Of a stretch of DNA of 37,018 bases, positions 7,945 through 15,639 are shown piece after piece. The notes under the pieces were generated by a model. That model was not told the origin of the DNA. It worked only from the letters and a program-made list of their open reading frames with translations, and searched no databases. The first letter of the stretch is position 1. Every line of letters begins with the position of its first letter. The position numbers and the translations under genes are program-made. This DNA comes from RGIG1918 sp964570895 (GTDB lineage Bacteria; Cyanobacteriota; Vampirovibrionia; Gastranaerophilales; Gastranaerophilaceae). The stretch lies in assembly GCA_964570895.1 (NCBI GenBank), contig CAZMZD010000015.1:1-37018 (forward strand), given 5' to 3'.

Positions 7945-9039
7945 ATGTTAATTGATGAAATTTTAGAATTAACCGTTCAAAGACGTGCGAGCGACTTGCA
8001 CATAAGTGCGAATTTGCCGCCTGTAATAAGAATTGACGGTAAGCTTGTCAGAACTGAAATTCCGACATTATCAAGTGATGATATTGAAACATTGCTTTTC
8101 CCGATTTTATCGAACGAACAAAGAAGAAAATTAGAGCAAGATTGGGAACTTGACTTTGGTTACGGTATCCACGGGCTTGGACGTTTCAGGGCAAACATAT
8201 ACAAAGATAAAGGCGATTATGCGGCAGTATTCAGAACAATTAACTCTGAACCGCCTTCATTTGACCAATTAGGGCTCCCGCCAATCGTTAAAACCATGGC
8301 AGACAGGCCTCGTGGGCTTATTTTGGTAACAGGGCCTACCGGTTCAGGTAAATCTACAACGCTTGCTGCGATGATTGACTATATTAATTCGACAAGAACT
8401 GAACACATTTTGACAATTGAGGACCCGATAGAATTTATTCACCCTTGCAAGAAAAGTATCGTTCACCAAAGGGAATTGGGGCAAGACACCCGCTCGATGT
8501 CAAATGCGCTTCGTGCAGCACTTCGTGAAGACCCTGATATTATCCTCGTCGGCGAAATGCGTGACCTTGAAACAATTTCTCTTGCGTTAACTGCTGCAGA
8601 AACAGGTCACTTAGTTATGGGCACACTCCACACCTCATCTGCTGCACAAACAATAGACAGGGTTATTGACGTGTTCCCTGAAGGTCAACAACAGCAAGTT
8701 CGACTTCAGCTTTCAAACAGCTTAATTTCAGTATTCTCGCAAGTTCTTCTTCCAAAACTCGACAGTGCAGGAAGGAAAAAAGGCCGTGTAATGGCGCAAG
8801 AAATTATGATTGTAAACAGTGCAATTTCGAACCTTATCAGAGAACAAAAAACAGCTCAAATATACTCTCAACTTCAAACAGGTGTTGGTATGGGTATGCA
8901 AACGCTTGATATGGCGCTTCGCGATTTGTATCAAAAAGGTTTAATTGATAAAACTGACGCGTTAACCAAATCTCAACATCCGGATGATTTAGCAAAAATG
9001 ATTGGGGTTGAACAAGTAAACAAAACAATCAGTTTCTAA
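7945..9039 (+). CDS. pilT: type IV pilus retraction ATPase PilT
   Basis: This 364-residue secretion ATPase has the PilT length. Walker A is GPTGSGKST (130-138). Walker B is DPDIILVGEMRD (196-207), with acidic residues as expected. The His box is GHLVMGTLHT (221-230). The N-terminal PAS-like domain starts with the PilT-typical SDLHIS, and the C-terminal helices contain AISNLIREQKTAQIYSQLQT. It hydrolyses ATP to depolymerise pili, driving twitching motility or DNA uptake. No pilB, pilC or pilin genes flank it, so assignment within the PilT/PilU group relies on sequence alone; PilT is the likelier. It is transcribed from its own promoter and ends at the terminator at 9061. Confidence 0.92.
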   Translation: MLIDEILELTVQRRASDLHISANLPPVIRIDGKLVRTEIPTLSSDDIETLLFPILSNEQRRKLEQDWELDFGYGIHGLGRFRANIYKDKGDYAAVFRTINSEPPSFDQLGLPPIVKTMADRPRGLILVTGPTGSGKSTTLAAMIDYINSTRTEHILTIEDPIEFIHPCKKSIVHQRELGQDTRSMSNALRAALREDPDIILVGEMRDLETISLALTAAETGHLVMGTLHTSSAAQTIDRVIDVFPEGQQQQVRLQLSNSLISVFSQVLLPKLDSAGRKKGRVMAQEIMIVNSAISNLIREQKTAQIYSQLQTGVGMGMQTLDMALRDLYQKGLIDKTDALTKSQHPDDLAKMIGVEQVNKTISF

Positions 9040-9060
9040 AAATCAAAATTTTATATTTAA

Positions 9061-9087
9061 AAAACAGGGTTTGCGCCCTGTTTTTTA
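9061..9087 (+). terminator. intrinsic terminator of pilT
   Basis: AAAACAGGG pairs with CCCTGTTTT around TTTGCG, followed by a T-run. The A-run on the other side lets it also act on the minus-strand ROK gene, so it may be bidirectional. Confidence 0.85.
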
Positions 9088-9118
9088 TTCTCTATATTTT
9101 GCAACTCGGCATTTAAAA

Positions 9119-9991
9119 TTATAATTTTGAAATTCCAAGAAGCGCTGAACCTATCATACCAGCGTAGTTTCCGGCAGATGCGTGGAGAATTTTTGTTGGT
9201 TGGGTAAGAATTTCTTTGTTAACTTCCCATTGCACAAATTCAGTGTCAACAAATTCTGCCATAGAGCCCGATAAAACAATACAATCCGGATCAAAAATGT
9301 TTGCAAGCCCAACAAGCCCGTTGATAATGTATCTTTGCCAAATATCAAAAGCTTTTTTCATTGTTTCGTCGCCTGCTTCGACTCCTGCCATAATGTCATA
9401 TGTTGTGATATCTTCTTTGCCTGTAACGTCAACACCCGTTAATCTTAAACCGTTTCCAGAAGCATAAATTTCCCAGCAATCCCAAGCGCCGCAAGTGCAT
9501 TTACGTTTGTGGTCGTTGCTCATTTTGAAGTGCATTTCGCCTGCTGCACCCGATTTTCCTTTTAATAATTTGTTTTCGATGATAATGCCGCTTCCAACCC
9601 CTGTGCCAAGCGTTACGGTGATTGAGTTTGAATAGCTTTTTGCGGCGCCAACGGTGTGTTCTGCCCAAGCTGCAGAGTTTGCATCGTTTTCAACAAACAC
9701 TTTTCTTTTGCTTAAAAAGCTAAATTCAATTGTGTTATAGCCTTCAACCAAATTGCCTGTTGCGCTTGTGATTGCGCTATTTTCATTATTCACGGCACCT
9801 GCGGTTGCAATTGTCACGATATCAACTAAATCTTCGCTTTTAGAGATAATTTCTTTTAGAGTTGATTTAATTTCATCGAGCGATTTTGGAGTTTTATATT
9901 TTTGAATTTCGCCTTCAATTTCGCCTTTTTCGTTAACTATTGCGGCGAAAATTTTTGTTCCGCCAATGTCAAGTGCTAGTGCTTTTTTCAT
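9119..9991 (-). CDS. ROK-family sugar kinase, probably N-acetylmannosamine kinase
   Basis: The 290-residue protein opens with the ATP-binding LDIGGTKI (7-14). It has the catalytic aspartate in ENDANSAAWAE (D103), a GTGVGSG phosphate loop (129-135), and the ROK zinc site H154 with CTCGAWDC (C165, C167, C172). ROK kinases phosphorylate hexoses such as glucose or ManNAc. Its ATG overlaps the nanE stop by 4 nt (ATGA), so the two proteins are made together. That favours ManNAc kinase (NanK), producing ManNAc-6-P for NanE. Glucokinase remains possible because specificity cannot be read with confidence. No nanA lies in the window. Confidence 0.8.
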   Translation of the reverse strand: MKKALALDIGGTKIFAAIVNEKGEIEGEIQKYKTPKSLDEIKSTLKEIISKSEDLVDIVTIATAGAVNNENSAITSATGNLVEGYNTIEFSFLSKRKVFVENDANSAAWAEHTVGAAKSYSNSITVTLGTGVGSGIIIENKLLKGKSGAAGEMHFKMSNDHKRKCTCGAWDCWEIYASGNGLRLTGVDVTGKEDITTYDIMAGVEAGDETMKKAFDIWQRYIINGLVGLANIFDPDCIVLSGSMAEFVDTEFVQWEVNKEILTQPTKILHASAGNYAGMIGSALLGISKL

Positions 9992-10677
9992 ACTTTTGCC
10001 TTTCTTATGTATCTCTTAACTATTTCTTTTGGTCTTGTGATTGCGCTCCCAATTACAACGGCGTGCGCGCCAAGAGCGAATGCTTTTTTAATATCGTCAG
10101 GTTCCCAAATTCTACCTTCTAATATTATCGGAGTTTTTAAATTTTGAACAGATTTTTCCAAAAGTTCAAAATCAGGTGTTTCTGAATTGCTATCAGATTG
10201 CGTGGTGTAGCCTGATAATGTGGTGGAAATTATGTCTGCTGAACATTTTTCAGCTTCAAGCGCCTCGTCAAACAAAGCGATATCTGCCATTGCAAGTTTG
10301 CCAAGAGAGTGAATTTTATTTATCATATCAGAAACTGAAACTTCTCTTTCTCTTTTTGTTGCGTCAAATGCAATTATATCCGCACCTGCCTTTGCAAGCG
10401 TTTCAACATCTTTAAGAGTCGGTGTGATATAAACGAGTTCTTTGTAGTTTTCAGGAATGATTTTTGGTTTTATAATTCCAATAACAGGAATGTCCGGAAA
10501 CATTTTCTTTGCAAGCGATACATCTCTTGCTCCTGCAACACGAAGAGCGCAAGCGCCACCTGCCACAACGTCTTTTATCATTGCGCTAATTGCAATTTCA
10601 TTATGGAATGGTTCATTTTCTTGAGCCTGACAAGAAACAATAACCCCGTTTTTAATGCACTCCAAAACATTTTTCAT
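9988..10677 (-). CDS. nanE: N-acylglucosamine-6-phosphate 2-epimerase
   Basis: The 229-residue TIM-barrel protein matches the NanE family. Visible blocks are GVIVSCQAQENEPFH near the N-terminus, then GGACALRVAG, PVIGIIKP, IIAFDAT, STTLSGYT, and HAVVIGSAITRP at the phosphate-binding C-terminal end. It converts ManNAc-6-P to GlcNAc-6-P, a step in sialic acid and ManNAc breakdown. I start at the ATG at 10677. The longer reading from 10749 would translate a promoter into a spurious hydrophobic leader. There is no Shine-Dalgarno; the ATG lies 7 nt after a TATAAT, so the mRNA is probably leaderless. It is coupled to the ROK kinase by an ATGA overlap. Confidence 0.9.
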   Translation of the reverse strand: MKNVLECIKNGVIVSCQAQENEPFHNEIAISAMIKDVVAGGACALRVAGARDVSLAKKMFPDIPVIGIIKPKIIPENYKELVYITPTLKDVETLAKAGADIIAFDATKREREVSVSDMINKIHSLGKLAMADIALFDEALEAEKCSADIISTTLSGYTTQSDSNSETPDFELLEKSVQNLKTPIILEGRIWEPDDIKKAFALGAHAVVIGSAITRPKEIVKRYIRKAKV

Positions 10678-10684
10678 AGATTTT

Positions 10685-10712
10685 ATTATAATACACAAAT
10701 TGCAAAAAACAA
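10685..10712 (-). promoter_or_regulatory. promoter of nanE, apparently giving a leaderless mRNA
   Basis: On the minus strand TTGTTT (10712..10707), a 16-bp spacer and a perfect TATAAT (10690..10685) end 7 nt before the nanE ATG (10677). The expected transcription start coincides with the start codon, and no Shine-Dalgarno exists. Confidence 0.5.
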
Positions 10713-10736
10713 AAAATATGAAAAATATACAACAAA

Positions 10737-10771
10737 TTGACCACATCAATATTTTTGCGGTATAGTATAAT
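10737..10771 (+). promoter_or_regulatory. promoter of the tig-clpP-clpX cluster
   Basis: TTGACC (10737-10742) is followed after 18 bp by TATAGT (10761-10766); a perfect TATAAT overlaps at 10766-10771. GAAGAGGA, a strong Shine-Dalgarno, precedes the tig start at 10802. Confidence 0.5.
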
Positions 10772-10801
10772 AAGAAACAATTAAGAAGAGGAAAATTTTA
10801 A

Positions 10802-12106
10802 ATGGAAAACATTAAAACAAAAGTCAACAAATTAGATAACAATTTAGTTGAAATCGAAGTAGAAATCGCGGCAGATAAAGCGAGCGAAGCGTATGATAAA
10901 ATTTTAAAAAGATTTAGTTCAAACTTAAACATTGCCGGTTTTAGAAAAGGCAAAATTCCAAAAGCAATGGTTGAAAAACATATCGGGCTTGAAAATATTA
11001 AAGGCGAAACTTTAAATTACTTATGCAATGACAATATGCCTGAAATTATCACAAGCAACAATTTAGACTTGGCAATTGCGCCAACAGTTAAAAAGTTCGA
11101 ATACAACAAAGGTGAAGCTTTTAAATTCACTCTTGAAGCTGAATTAAAACCTGAATTCACCCTTGCAAGCTACAAAGGCGGAAAATACGAATTTGAAGAA
11201 TATAAAATCGATGAAAACTTTGTTGCAGACGAATTAAAAACAATTCAAGAAAGATTTTCAACTAAAGAAAATGTTGAAGGCAGGGCAACAAAAGAAGACG
11301 ACATCGTTGTGTTTGACTTTGAAGGGCTTTTAGATGGCGTTCCGTTTGAACACGGTAAAGCTGAAAAATATGAATTAGATTTAGCGCATTCAAACTTCAT
11401 CCCAGGGTTTGCAGAAGGTCTTGTTGGGCACAATATTGGCGAAGAATTTTTGATTGATGTTAAATTCCCGGAAGATTATCACGCTGAAAATCTTAAAGGC
11501 AAAGATACTCAATTTAAAATTTTAATTCACGAAATTAAAGAAAGAAAACTTCCTGAACTTGATGATAAATTGGCTGCAAAAGCTGGTCAATTCAAAACTT
11601 TGGATGAATTAAAAGACAGCATTTCAAAATACATCAATGACTACAAAGCTGCAGAAGACGAAAAACGCAAAACAGAAGTGGTTTTCAAAGAAATTCTTGA
11701 TAAAACTGAAATAAACATTCAAGACGCTATGATTCAAAGAGAATGCGAAGTTGTTCGCGATGAAGTGCTTCAAAGAGCAGCTCAACAAGGTATGGGTGCA
11801 GATAAAGTCATCGAAGCTGAAGGCGGAAAAGAAAAATTCGACGAAAGCATTAAAGAAGAAGCAATTAGAAGAATTAAAAACACTCTTGTTATTGAAAAAA
11901 TTTCTAAAGAAGAAAATATCCAAGTTGAACAAGGTGATATAATTAAAGAAATGGGCGAAATTGCAAGAATGTATGGCGAACAAAGCAGATACATTTTTGA
12001 AGAAATCAAGAAAAATCCAAACAGTTTCTCGGTTATTTCGCAACAAGCAGCTAGCAAAAAAGTTGGCAAATTCTTGGCGGATAACAACGAATTTACCGTA
12101 AAATAG
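10802..12106 (+). CDS. tig: trigger factor
   Basis: The 434-residue protein has the three trigger-factor domains. The N-terminal ribosome-binding domain carries the signature GFRKGKIP at 46-53, which docks on ribosomal protein uL23. An FKBP-like peptidyl-prolyl isomerase domain lies at about 155-245 (DDIVVFDFEGLLDG, FIPGFAEGLVG). A long helical C-terminal chaperone domain follows. It holds nascent chains at the ribosome exit. Length and order are normal. clpP starts 14 nt after its stop, the classic tig-clpP-clpX arrangement linking folding and ATP-dependent proteolysis. The start has a strong purine-rich Shine-Dalgarno. Confidence 0.96.
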   Translation: MENIKTKVNKLDNNLVEIEVEIAADKASEAYDKILKRFSSNLNIAGFRKGKIPKAMVEKHIGLENIKGETLNYLCNDNMPEIITSNNLDLAIAPTVKKFEYNKGEAFKFTLEAELKPEFTLASYKGGKYEFEEYKIDENFVADELKTIQERFSTKENVEGRATKEDDIVVFDFEGLLDGVPFEHGKAEKYELDLAHSNFIPGFAEGLVGHNIGEEFLIDVKFPEDYHAENLKGKDTQFKILIHEIKERKLPELDDKLAAKAGQFKTLDELKDSISKYINDYKAAEDEKRKTEVVFKEILDKTEINIQDAMIQRECEVVRDEVLQRAAQQGMGADKVIEAEGGKEKFDESIKEEAIRRIKNTLVIEKISKEENIQVEQGDIIKEMGEIARMYGEQSRYIFEEIKKNPNSFSVISQQAASKKVGKFLADNNEFTVK

Positions 12107-12120
12107 AAAGGGAATTAGTA

Positions 12121-12708
12121 ATGAGTTTTGTACCTGTAGTAATAGAACAATCTTCCAGAGGTGAAAGGTCTTTTGATATTTTCTCAAGACTTCTCCGCGA
12201 AAGAATTATATTTTTAGGAACGCCTATTGATGATATGGTGGCAAACCTTGTTGTTGCGCAACTTTTGCTTCTTGATAGCGAAAATAGCGAAAAAGACATT
12301 ATGCTATACATAAATTCCCCAGGTGGTTCTGTTACTGCGGGCTTTGCAATTTACGATACTATGCAACATATTAGAGCTGATGTATCTACAATTTGCTTAG
12401 GTCAAGCTGCTTCAATGGGTGCATTCTTGCTCTCATCAGGAACAAAAGGTAAAAGACTTTGCCTTCCGCACTCAAGAGTTCTTATTCACCAACCATTGGG
12501 TGGTGCTCAAGGCCAAGCAACTGATATCGAAATTCAAGCTAATGAAATTATAAGAATTAAAAAATCGCTTAATTCAATTTTGTCAGCAAACACAGGTCAA
12601 CCACTTAAAAAAATCGAAAAAGACACAGACCGTGACTATATCATGACACCAGAAGAAGCACTTGAATATGGCATGATTGACAAGATTGTTACAAGCGAGC
12701 ATAATTAA
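12121..12708 (+). CDS. clpP: ATP-dependent Clp protease proteolytic subunit
   Basis: The 195-residue peptidase has the complete Ser-His-Asp triad: S98 in GQAASMGAF, H123 in RVLIHQPLGG and D172 in TDRDYIMT. The oxyanion-hole region NSPGGSVTAG lies at 65-74. It forms a double heptameric barrel that degrades proteins fed by ClpX. Only a short propeptide-like N-terminus is present. It sits 14 nt after tig and 14 nt before clpX, so the three are most likely one transcript. The start is supported by AAGGGA upstream. Confidence 0.97.
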   Translation: MSFVPVVIEQSSRGERSFDIFSRLLRERIIFLGTPIDDMVANLVVAQLLLLDSENSEKDIMLYINSPGGSVTAGFAIYDTMQHIRADVSTICLGQAASMGAFLLSSGTKGKRLCLPHSRVLIHQPLGGAQGQATDIEIQANEIIRIKKSLNSILSANTGQPLKKIEKDTDRDYIMTPEEALEYGMIDKIVTSEHN

Positions 12709-12722
12709 TATTAGGAGATAAG

Positions 12723-14027
12723 ATGCCAAATCACGATGAACCTATATTAAAATGCAGTTTCTGCGGAAAAACACAAGACAGCGTTAAGAAATTAATCGCT
12801 GGTCCTGATGTGTGTATTTGTGATGAATGCATTGAATTGTGTAACGAAATTCTTGACGAAGAATTGTTTAATGTAAAACCTGAAGATAAACCTCAAGAAA
12901 ACGAAGTTGCGCTTAATGGCGTTCCAAAACCGCATGAAATTAAAGCGTATCTTGATGAGCACATTATCGGTCAAGATGACGCCAAAAAGGTTCTATCGGT
13001 TGCTGTGTATAACCACTATAAAAGGCTTGCGCACAACATGAACGATAACGACGATGTTGAAATTCAAAAAAGCAACATTTTGCTCGTTGGTCCAACAGGT
13101 TCAGGTAAAACCCTTCTTGCACAAACTCTTGCAAAAATGTTAAACGTTCCGTTTGCCGTTGCAGACGCCACAACGCTTACTGAAGCAGGTTATGTGGGCG
13201 ACGATGTTGAAAACATTTTGCTAAGATTATATCAAGCCTCTGATTTTAACGCTCAACGCGCTGAAAAAGGCATTATCTACATTGATGAAATTGATAAAAT
13301 TGCAAGAAAATCTGAAAATCCGTCAATCACTCGTGATGTTTCAGGCGAAGGCGTGCAACAAGCGCTTCTTAAAATGATTGAAGGAACAACCGCAAACGTT
13401 CCTCCTCAAGGCGGCAGAAAACACCCACACCAAGAGTTTATTCAAATTAACACAAGCAATATTTTGTTTATTGTTGGTGGTGCTTTTGTAGGTTTGGAAA
13501 AAATTGTTGAAAGAAGAACAGACGACTCCGGCAGCATTGGTTTTGGCGCAAAACAACCAACTGCAGAAGAAAAAGAACTTGCAGCAGGCAAAGTTCTTAA
13601 GAAAACTCAACCGGATGACCTTCTTAAATTCGGTTTAATCCCTGAATTTATCGGCAGAATTCCGGTTTATGCAATTCTTAATCCGCTTGATGAAGAAAGC
13701 TTAAAGAAAATATTAACAGAGCCAAAAAATGCTCTAATTAAGCAATATAAAAAACTTCTTGAAATGGATAACGTTAACCTTATCTTTGAAGATGAAGCAA
13801 TCAATGCAATTGCAAAAGAAGCAATCAAAAGGAAAACAGGCGCTCGTGCATTAAGGTCAATCGTTGAAGAAGTTATGCTTGATATTATGTATGAAATTCC
13901 GTCAAAAGAAGATGTGAAAGAATTTACAATCACGGCAGATATGATAACAAAAGGCAAAAATGTTGTCACATTAAACAAAAAATCAAAATCAGATAAAAAT
14001 AAAGAGAAAGAAGAAATAGCATCTTAA
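12723..14027 (+). CDS. clpX: ATP-dependent Clp protease ATP-binding subunit ClpX
   Basis: This 434-residue AAA+ unfoldase begins with a zinc-binding domain (C11, C14, C33, C36). Walker A is GPTGSGKT (123-130), Walker B is IIYIDEID (184-191) and the pore loop is GYVGD (156-160). The GGRKHPHQE block and the ClpP-docking IGF loop (SIGFGAKQ) are both intact. It recognises tagged or specific substrates, unfolds them and passes them to ClpP. A GGAGA Shine-Dalgarno lies just before the start. The following SLH gene begins within about 23 nt, suggesting read-through transcription. Confidence 0.97.
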   Translation: MPNHDEPILKCSFCGKTQDSVKKLIAGPDVCICDECIELCNEILDEELFNVKPEDKPQENEVALNGVPKPHEIKAYLDEHIIGQDDAKKVLSVAVYNHYKRLAHNMNDNDDVEIQKSNILLVGPTGSGKTLLAQTLAKMLNVPFAVADATTLTEAGYVGDDVENILLRLYQASDFNAQRAEKGIIYIDEIDKIARKSENPSITRDVSGEGVQQALLKMIEGTTANVPPQGGRKHPHQEFIQINTSNILFIVGGAFVGLEKIVERRTDDSGSIGFGAKQPTAEEKELAAGKVLKKTQPDDLLKFGLIPEFIGRIPVYAILNPLDEESLKKILTEPKNALIKQYKKLLEMDNVNLIFEDEAINAIAKEAIKRKTGARALRSIVEEVMLDIMYEIPSKEDVKEFTITADMITKGKNVVTLNKKSKSDKNKEKEEIAS

Positions 14028-14049
14028 AAATAGCAAAATGGGGAAGAGT

Positions 14050-15423
14050 ATGATTAGAAAAATATTATTTTTATTAGCAGTAATTTCAGTTGTATCATTA
14101 ACGCAAAATTGCTTTGCCGCAGGCGCTGAAATGGTTGACCTAGAAAACGCAGTGAAACCTGCCGGCGTTCAAGATGAAGCGCAAGTTACAAATTTTGAAC
14201 AAACAAAAGCTCCTGCAATAAACGAAACAACAGGGCTTCCTTCAAGATATGACGAAATTCTAGGCACAGATGCCACAAAAGCCACAACCGATGTTGTCGA
14301 AGAAAAAATTGAGCCTGTGTCAAATGTTGCTGAAGCTCCAAAAAAATACACAACACCTGATTTCAAAGACGTAAACGAAAACACAAAATTTTACGCTGAA
14401 ATTAAAGACTTGCAAGAAAAAGGTATTCTCTTTGGTTATCCTGACGCATTATATAGGCCGGATGACCTTATCACAAGAGCAGAATTTTCTTCAATTATCA
14501 CTCGTGCGCTAAAAATCGCTGATATGAAAGTGGAACCTATGAATTTTACAGACATAGACAACCACTGGGCATATAATTACATGCAAGTTGCTGCGAACAA
14601 AAACTTGCTAAAAGGTCAAGTTGGCGGTGAATTTAAACCGGAAGACACTGTTCCAAGAATTGAAGTTATGGCTGTTATGACAAGCGCACTTAACACTCAC
14701 CAATTAACTCAAGACCAAGTTAAAACACTTCTTAGCACATACAAAGACGCAAACTCAATCCCTGCTTGGTTAGTTCAAAATGTTGCGCAAGCAATTAACC
14801 TTGATATCGTTGTTGATTCAGAAAAAGGAAATGGTTACTTAGCGCCGCTCGAACCTTCAACAAGAGCTGAATTTGCAGCGTTCGTCAGCAGAATGTTAAA
14901 TCCAAAAGTTCGCTTACCGCAAGCAAGACTAGGTTTAAGATTATACGAAGGTGAAGCAATCGGAAACGCATACACTGATGGTAAATATGCCGTTGTTCCG
15001 GCCGGCACACCTCTAAATTTTGCAATTATTGAATGCACACAAAACAATCCGGCTTCTGAAGATTCAACCTTTAAAGCAAGAGCAAGAAAAAACTTTGTTA
15101 CAGTTGATAAAAAACTTGTAATTCCTGCGGGCAGTGCAATTTACGGTAAATTCAGAGAAGCCAGAAAAGCAAAATTATTTAGAAGCAACGTAAGATACAT
15201 TTTAGAAACAGAAGTTGTTGAAAGCTCTAAAACAGGGCAAAAAATTCCTATGATGGCAACTGCTGTTGTTGAGCCTAAATATAACGGACACAATATTCTT
15301 GATAAAATTGGTTTCTATATCATAAAAGGCAAAAAAATGAATATCCACAAAAGCGCAACAGGAACATTTATTTTGCTTGAACCATATAGAGTTCAATTGA
15401 TTGACGAATGGGTTACACTATAG
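14050..15423 (+). CDS. secreted SLH-domain surface protein
   Basis: A signal peptide (MIRKILFLLAVISVVSLTQ, cleavage near FAA) leads into a low-complexity acidic linker. Three S-layer-homology repeats follow, recognised by FKDV, GYPDALYRPDDLITRAEF, FTDIDNHWA, FKPEDTVPRIE and STRAEFAAF; together they span roughly residues 100-285. SLH repeats bind cell-wall polymers or peptidoglycan. The C-terminal 170 residues form a beta-rich domain with LVIPAGSAIYGKFREA, a phrase partly shared with the second SLH protein. I start at ATG 14050 because GGGGAAG lies at the right distance before it; an ATG at 14038 would add MGKS. It follows clpX closely and may be co-transcribed. The role of the C-terminal domain is unknown. 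Confidence 0.85.
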   Translation: MIRKILFLLAVISVVSLTQNCFAAGAEMVDLENAVKPAGVQDEAQVTNFEQTKAPAINETTGLPSRYDEILGTDATKATTDVVEEKIEPVSNVAEAPKKYTTPDFKDVNENTKFYAEIKDLQEKGILFGYPDALYRPDDLITRAEFSSIITRALKIADMKVEPMNFTDIDNHWAYNYMQVAANKNLLKGQVGGEFKPEDTVPRIEVMAVMTSALNTHQLTQDQVKTLLSTYKDANSIPAWLVQNVAQAINLDIVVDSEKGNGYLAPLEPSTRAEFAAFVSRMLNPKVRLPQARLGLRLYEGEAIGNAYTDGKYAVVPAGTPLNFAIIECTQNNPASEDSTFKARARKNFVTVDKKLVIPAGSAIYGKFREARKAKLFRSNVRYILETEVVESSKTGQKIPMMATAVVEPKYNGHNILDKIGFYIIKGKKMNIHKSATGTFILLEPYRVQLIDEWVTL

Positions 15424-15442
15424 TCTAAAATATTTATAAATC

Positions 15443-15606
15443 GATACCCTCTAAAATCTGATAGCTAAGTGCGAAAGGTTATAGAGGGTATCTTGTATAA
15501 TTAATCAAAAAAGATTGGCAATTATTATAATCAGTCAAATTACCTCTTTAGGCAATGAAGTTAATCTTTCAAAAAGGGATAATGCGAGTAAATTCTCGAA
15601 GATTAA
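15443..15606 (+). promoter_or_regulatory. structured leader between the two SLH genes
   Basis: A perfect 11-bp stem (GATACCCTCTA 15443-15453 with TAGAGGGTATC 15482-15492) encloses a 28-nt loop. TATAAT boxes follow at 15496 and 15526, without convincing -35 boxes. A second hairpin (TTAATCTTTC 15561-15570 with GAAGATTAA 15598-15606) lies about 20 nt before a strong AAGGAGG. The first stem may end SLH gene 1; the second would lie in the leader of gene 2. No riboswitch class is recognised. Confidence 0.45.
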
Positions 15607-15639
15607 TCACGCTGTTATAAAAAATAAAAGGAGGAAATA

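Noticed and set aside
10678..10749. Hydrophobic N-terminal extension of NanE (24 residues)
   Set aside because: It would translate the TATAAT promoter region; NanE proteins start at the MKNVLECIKNG-type sequence and are cytoplasmic.
15452..15485. Hammerhead-like CTGATAG...GCGAAA in the SLH spacer
   Set aside because: The conserved CUGANGA core is not matched and the third stem with its cleavage site is absent.
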